Origin: Camellia lanceoleosa
Taxonomy: Eukaryota > Streptophyta > Magnoliopsida > Ericales > Theaceae
Assembly (NCBI GenBank): GCA_025200525.1
Contig: CM045770.1
Location: forward strand, 128,007,429 to 128,071,428
Direction: 5' to 3'
Length of the DNA: 64,000 nt
The number at the start of each line of letters is the position of its first letter. The first letter of the stretch is position 1. This document shows positions 58,500 to 64,000 of this stretch, piece after piece. The notes under the pieces were generated by a model. The model was not told where the DNA came from and made no database searches. It was given only the letters and a program-made list of their open reading frames with translations. A program made the position numbers and the translations under genes.

Positions 58500-59867
58500 G
58501 GTATGCCTTAAGTCCAAAGCTAAAGAACAAATTTGGTACCTTGATAGTGGATGCTCTAGACACATGACCAGAGACAAATCTTTCTTCACTACTCTATCAT
58601 CCAAAGATGGAGGATTTGTCACTTTCGGAGATAATAAGAAAGGAAAAATTATTAGTATTGGTAGCATCGGTATCTTTCCTAACCCTTGTATTGAAAATGT
58701 TTAACTTGTAGATAGACTTAAGCATAACTTACTTAGTATTAGCCAATTATGTGATAAGGGTAATAAAGTTATTTTTCATAAATTACATTGCACAATTGAA
58801 AGCACAATTGATCACAAAGCACTATTTGTTGGAAATCGCCTTGATAATGTTTATGTCTTCATCTCAGTGATCTCTATTCTTGTGATGTTAAATGTTTATA
58901 TGCTAGTAATAATAGCATTTTGCTATGGCATAGAAGACTTAGTCATGCTCATATGGATTAAATTGCTAAACTTTTGAGAAAGGATTTGGTCGTTGGACTT
59001 CCAAAAATTAAATTTGAAAAAGATCGACTTCGTGGTGCTTGTCAACAAGGAAAACCAACCAAAACATATTTTCAATCAAAATCTCATATTTCCACCGCTA
59101 GACCTTTATAATTATTGCATATGGATTTGTTTGGTCCCTTAAGGACATCTAGTCATGCTGGTAAACATTATTGTCTTGTTATTGTTGATGATGATTATTC
59201 AAGATTTACATGGGTTATGTTTTTAGCACACAAAGATGAAACATTTTTTTCTTTCACAAAACTTTCTCGTAGAATTCAAAATGAAAAAGGTTTTCTCATT
59301 ACTAATATTCGAACCGATCATGGTAAAGAACTTGAAAATGAAAATTTTGAATTGTTTAGTGATGAGCATTGAATTGGACATAAATTTTCAGCACTTAGAA
59401 CCCCTCAACAAAATGGTCTAGTAAAAAGGAAGAATAGAACCTTAGAAAAAATGAGTAGAACAATGCTTTTCGAAAACAATCTTCCTAAATATTTTTGGGC
59501 CGAGGCCGTTCAAACCGCACGCTATATTTTAAATCAAGCCTTGATTAGATGTATTCTCAAAAAGTCTCCTTATAAACTTTGGAATGATAGAAAGCCCAAC
59601 ATTAGTCACTTGCATGTATTTGGTTGTAAATGTTATGTGCATAATAATTGTAAGGACAACTTGGATAAATTTGATTCAAAATTCGATGAAGCAATTTTTC
59701 TTGGCTATTCCTTAACTAGCAAAGCTTATTGTATTTTTAATAAAAACTTTTATTGTTGAAGAATCAATGCATGTGGCATTTGATGAAACTAATATTTCTT
59801 CTGCATAGCAAGTTGTTAGTGATAATTTTGTAGAATTGGAACAAAATGTGGAAGATTCAAGCATCTA

Positions 59868-59907
<40 letters not shown>

Positions 59908-60045
59908 ACCAACCATGTAAAGTGAACAAAGAGGATGAACAACCTATTCTTCTTGCTCAAGAGGAAAGTGGAAACAATGATGATTGGCCACGGGAATGGA
60001 CGTTTGTTCAAAATCATCCAAAGGATTTAATCCTAGGAGATCCCA
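58500..60045 (+). pseudogene. Copia protease and integrase remnant
   Basis: Protease WYLDSGCSRHMTRDKSFF lies near 58540-58600. The pre-integrase HRRLSHAHMD is near 58930 and the integrase core starts LLHMDLFGPLRT (59115), with IRTDHGKE for the second Asp. The position of the catalytic Glu reads TPQQNGLVKRKNRT, so Lys replaces the usual Glu. The frame 59451-59759 holds the C-terminal integrase region (HVFGCKCYVHN). A 37-A run (59869-59905) interrupts the linker. The last recognisable piece is WTFVQNHPKDLILGDP, the start of the RT domain, cut at about 60045. Confidence 0.8.
59869..59905. repeat. Poly(A) run of 37 bp
   Basis: Homopolymer inside the Copia coding remnant; it may be a slippage expansion or an assembly-sensitive spot. 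Confidence 0.9.
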
Positions 60046-60370
60046 CGTGAAACGCGTTAGGATTGCAAGATTACTCAATTAAAACCTTCTCCATGTTTGT
60101 ATGAAATACTGTTAGGTAAGCTTGTTGGTTACACCACCTTTCCTCCTTTCGCGTGAAACACGTTAGGATTTCAAGATTACTTGGTTAAAACCTTCCCCTT
60201 CTCCGTATGAAATATGGTTAGGTGTGCTTGTTGGTTACACCATTTTTCCTCCTATCACGTGAAACGCGTTAGGATTTCAAGTTTATTTAATTAAAACCTT
60301 CGCCCTCTCCGTATGAAATATGGTTCGATATGCTTGTTGGTTATACCATCTTTCCTTTCACGTGAAACAT
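60046..60370. repeat. ~100-114-bp tandem array, about 3.2 copies
   Basis: Units begin CGTGAAACGCGTTAGG and include GGTTAGGTNNGCTTGTTGGTTACACCA. It begins exactly where Copia sequence ends. Confidence 0.9.
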
Positions 60371-60768
60371 GTTCGGAGTTGACATTTTTATGTGTGAGAC
60401 ACGGTTAAACCTGTTTTGATTAAGCTTGAGGTTTGTTTTATACACTGTCATCTTGTTATCATCACTCCATTGCATTGCGTTGCATTGCATAATCATGAAC
60501 TTTCGAAAAACAATCGGTTTCATGAAGCACGTAAGTCCAACTTTCAATTTTATTTTGAGCATATCATTTGCATCTTGCTCCTGAACTACGCTGGTTTGAT
60601 TCCTTGCAAAGGGATACGTAGGCAATCTTCAGGTTCAACTAACTGCATTTATATCTTGTTTGTTTGCCCAACTCTTATGGCCATGTCAAAATGGTCATTT
60701 TCAGACTTCGACATTCACTTACATCATAAAATGACTTTAAGCTCTGTCAAAGAGGGGCAACTATCGAC
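60046..60768 (+). mobile_element. 3' internal end of a second Ogre/Tat-like element
   Basis: A tandem array (60046-60370) is followed by a block shared with 2290-2475, including GATACGTAGGCAA near 60612, and a purine tract (CAAAGAGGGGCAAC). The ORF at 60416-60790 lies across this block and is not considered a gene. Confidence 0.6.
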
Positions 60769-63000
60769 ACTTCATTTTGACTGGCCCTAAGACTTAGGCG
60801 CATTATTTTGATTACTCGATGATGAAAATAAGAATGTGTTTTTCACGAAATCCTCAGTAAAAAAAAATGAAATTTGAGCTTTCTTTCTAGCCCTAAACTT
60901 GTTTTGGCCAAGTGTTTAAGACCCGTCTAACAGCCGAAGCAAACCTGAATTGAACTGAAGCAAAGTGGGCAAAATTTTCATGAACCGGTTGACCGCTCGG
61001 TCAACCACCAAAGACAGTTTCCACTAGTTTTTGTTTAGCTCGGGTGGGGCACTTTACAACTCCATTTTCTGATCCATTAATACATTGAATGCATACATAC
61101 TCAACCTCCATTGCCTAGTGCTAGATCCATTGAAGGTAATGCTCTATTTTTTTTCTTTCATTAGGTCCATTTGTGCTCCATTTGCTCCATTATCTTCATT
61201 AATACTTCATTCTTGTCTTCCACCATTTCTCTACTTGCATTGCCTATTTAAACACATCAGATTGTTGAGAGGAGGAGGATAGATTGATGAAATGAGGAGG
61301 CTAGAGATAGAGAAAGAGAGAGTCTAAGCTTTGAATTCAAGAGTTGGCCAAAATTGAGTGTTAGCTGTGAACTTTCATTTTCTCAAGCTATACACCATGT
61401 CTCATCTTCTATTAAAAAATTATCCAAGTCATGTTATTGTAGTTAAATTCTAGAGTTTTGATCAAAGAGACAGTGATTGTTGTTAAAAGAGAGAAAATCA
61501 AGGAGTTCACCATTTTCCCCCACATATATTGTTCTACAATTCAAGTCACCATTCTAGCTCAAATTCCAAGCTTTTGAATTGAGTATTGAGAACATACTTC
61601 ACAACCTTGAGGGTGATCAAAAGGAAGTTTGGAAATCAAGAAATTCATCATTTCTTTGGAAGGTGAATTTTCAATTTCTTTCATTTATCTTGTATTATCT
61701 TTCTTATGTTAATTTTCTTGCTTTGATTTCATATTATAAACTTCTTGTAATCTAACTAGAAGTGGTTAGTTGAGCCACCTGCATATTCCCTATTTGTTAT
61801 TTTCTCGGTGTTGCAACAAAACAGATTTTGCTATGCCTAGTTGGCTGGCCAGCTAACTTATTATGGACAAAACAGAGTAGTCTTCCGACATTGAGCATAA
61901 TGGTTTCTGGTAATCCTCGAGACCTGGATCTTCTATTTTATTTTATTTGAGAGACTTGTGAGGTTTTTATTTTGTTGTAATATTTTATTCCTCTTCTCCT
62001 TTATTCAGATATGTAATTATTTAAGTATTGTAATAATTCCCTGCCACGCTTCTTTCTATCCTATTCTTTTATTTTCTTTCCTTATTTGTAAATATACATC
62101 ACATTTTTCTTTTCATCATATCCATGCTTTGCATCTATGTTTCACGCATCTTCATTCGGCTAAATTTGCATTTATGGATTTAATCAATTCTTATCTGATT
62201 ATGTGCACTACCTCATGTTCTTGAGATGATTCACATGCCATATCTTAGTTTCATTTCATGAGTGAATTACATTAAGATTTTGTATGTAGAAAAAAATGCA
62301 TGTTTTACTAACTTTGTTTTGTAACTGTTCGCGGGACGTCAATAAGTATGTAAGTTTTTATGCTTTAGCATCCCGCTTGTGTGTGCTTCTTATTATGTTT
62401 TAGCATCCTACCATGTGGCTACTTACTTACTTGATATAACTGTATAAATGCTGGTGAATGAAGGTTGTGTTGCTTAATTTGGAATGATGTTGATTTTCAT
62501 GTTTGTAAACTCAATTTCTTTGTGTTGTACATCTTCAAAACTCTTTCAAAATATATAAAATAAAATTGTTCCAGAATGAATGATATAGTATATACTTGTT
62601 TACTTCACATAGTAAATTTTAGGATTTATTAAATAATTGAAATATGAGCATATAAAGGAAATAAAACTCAAATTACGGTTTAGTATAGGCCGATCTTTTG
62701 ATCGGCTGAGCAGGAGTGCTCAATTAATGGCATTCCCCTCTCATACCTAAGGTTCTGAACCGAGGCATCTTTGGTTACGACAAATAATGGCCTTGTCATG
62801 AGTCATGGGTTTCTTAATTTTCCGAAAATATTAGGTGATGACTCTAAGATTTGGTGATGTAGTCCATTTCTAGCAAAGATTTTGTAATAAAACAGATTTT
62901 TTTTATAAAGTTGTCAAATCTGGACTTTCATCTATGTTTCACATTGTACTCATGAGACTAGATCAAAGAAATTGAGGGTCCGACTGTTTAACACTCACGG
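60769..63000 (+). mobile_element. 3' LTR of the Ogre/Tat-like element
   Basis: It starts ATCGACACTTCATTTTGAC, a mutated form of TGTAGACACC, after the purine tract. Its right part (62690-62990) is the reverse complement of the block conserved in the giant solo LTRs (GGCCGATCTTTTGATCGG, GAGTGCTCAATTAATGG). The right edge is approximate and no target duplication is assigned. Confidence 0.6.
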
Positions 63001-63409
63001 GTACCCCGAACATGTTAACGATACAAATTTCAATTGTGGATATTTATTTTTTATTTTGCTGATATTGCGAATTTAATTTAAAATTAACTCTTGCAAAAAA
63101 TTTCATCGGTAATCTACGCTGGCCTTTTCTAAAGATATTTTATTTTTAATACTAGCAATTCTCTAGTTATAATTTATTACAGATTTTTTAGAAGAAATAA
63201 CAAAAAGAGAATTTAATTTATTTAACTCACTTTCTAATTTATAAATATAATCTAAACTATCTTTTATTTCAGCTTTTAGTGCTGTAATTAAACACAGATA
63301 ATTATTAGCTATAAGATTCTACAAAATATAATTTTATCTTATATATTAATCTTATATTTTTGCAATTTTTTCTCAAATTGTTAGACTTACTTTGTAATTT
63401 TAAAAGAGA
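63001..63409. other. AT-rich stretch, nothing recognised
   Basis: No gene, repeat family or regulatory element could be supported. Confidence 0.5.
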
Positions 63410-63805
63410 GCCAACTTGTCACCAGTTGGAAATTAAGACTGGACTATCCAGTTCGCTCCGTGAGCCCATTTTTGGGCCCTGTTTCGATAATTTGAACCGT
63501 TCACATTTTAGAGTTCGTCAAGTAAATTATCCCTATAAAAAAATCAAATCAATCAGATAATGACAACTACGTGTTCAAATCAATTTTGTATAAAAGAAAT
63601 GGACCGTGAAAAAATAAACAGGTCATATAAAACTGATTCGAACATGTAATTGCTATTATTCGATCGACTTGATTTTTTACAAGGACAATGTACTCGACGA
63701 ACCCTAAAATATGGACGGTTTAAATTATCGAAGTAGGGCCCAAATGTGAGCCCACGGAGTAAATTAGACGATCCAATCTTGATGTCTAATTGGAGATAAA
63801 TTGGA
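63410..63805. mobile_element. Foldback (MITE-like) inverted repeat
   Basis: The arms 63410-63560 and about 63650-63805 are imperfect reverse complements. They share GAGCCCAYNTTTGGGCCC and TTCGATAATTTRAACCG in opposite orientations, around a ~90-bp centre. I did not find a clear target duplication. A transcript would fold into a long hairpin. Confidence 0.75.
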
Positions 63806-64000
63806 TCTTTTTAAAAATTCTTGATGATTAGGCTCTTGATGATGTGACTTGAATTGATGAGGTATGAGTTATACCTATGGATTATTGCTTCGTAGCTCAC
63901 AAGGGGTGTCTCAAAAATGGCCCGAAAAGCACTATTTTCTCTCTCCTTTCTATCTCTCTATTGTCGTTTCCTCTTCTCTCTTGTATTGTCTATAAGCGAA
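63806..64000. other. Terminal stretch, nothing recognised
   Basis: AT-rich sequence with CT-rich runs near 63940-63990; no gene seen. Confidence 0.4.

Larger units (their letters stand above)
32757..60045 (+). mobile_element. Copia LTR retrotransposon, opened by nested insertions and 3'-truncated
   Basis: Pieces in order: 5' LTR (from about 32757, split), PBS TGGTATCAGAGC at 52497-52508, gag (52552-53324), zinc knuckle and protease (57569-58700), integrase (58900-59760), and the very start of the RT region before 60045. Insertions at 33949-49805, 49976-52182, 52320-52455 and 53325-57563 account for its spread. Taking them out leaves an LTR of roughly 1.5 kb, compatible with a SIRE/Maximus-like Copia. 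RT, RNase H and the 3' LTR are missing. Confidence 0.75.

Overview
This is plant nuclear DNA, most likely from a eudicot; I could not place the species. It holds long AT-rich stretches, microsatellites and deeply nested LTR retrotransposons with plant-type primer-binding sites. I recognise no ordinary host gene and no tRNA or rRNA gene.

The most unusual content is at 5697-10011: an integrated geminivirus sequence of 4,315 bp with a circular unit of about 3,636 nt, present as 1.19 head-to-tail copies. It keeps the origin hairpin with TAATATTAC, GGTGTGA iterons, divergent TATA boxes, a small membrane protein, a V2-like ORF, an intact coat protein (7292-8038) and an intact movement protein of the begomovirus BC1 family (8067-8945). 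Both large genes lie on the virion strand. Rep is on the other strand, in two exons joined across a 149-nt intron. The 3.6-kb unit, the virion-sense BC1-like gene and the spliced Rep best fit a citlodavirus-like lineage. The integration breakpoints cut Rep: its promoter-linked exon 1 carries a stop at codon 27 and its ATPase exon lies at the far end behind a truncated exon 1. The virion-sense transcription unit is complete.

Layout. 1-2475 is the 3' internal end of an Ogre/Tat-like Ty3 element, followed by its LTR from 2476. 2799-5696 is a very large LTR inserted into that LTR and cut off by the virus. 10012-10138 is a CACTA-type transposon end. 10139-15845 is AT-rich DNA with short tandem repeats. 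15846-23674 is a giant solo LTR (target duplication ATAAC) that contains a second solo LTR (17798-20185, CATGC). 23675-25091 is an antisense LTR-like remnant. 25092-31020 is a decayed Ty3 chromovirus. From about 32757 to 60045 lies one Copia element opened by at least four insertions: a pol-less Tat element (33949-49805, itself holding a giant solo LTR at 36958-42408), a solo LTR (49976-52182), a small MITE-like insert (52320-52455) and another giant solo LTR (53325-57563). 60046-63000 is a second Ogre/Tat-like 3' end with its LTR, and 63410-63805 is a foldback element.

Most retroelement ORFs are broken. The Tat element keeps an antisense, apparently spliced gene and a 50/51-bp tandem array. 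Several unrelated LTR families carry clustered short palindromic motifs at fixed spacing (12, 20 or 21 bp), which I found no ready explanation for.
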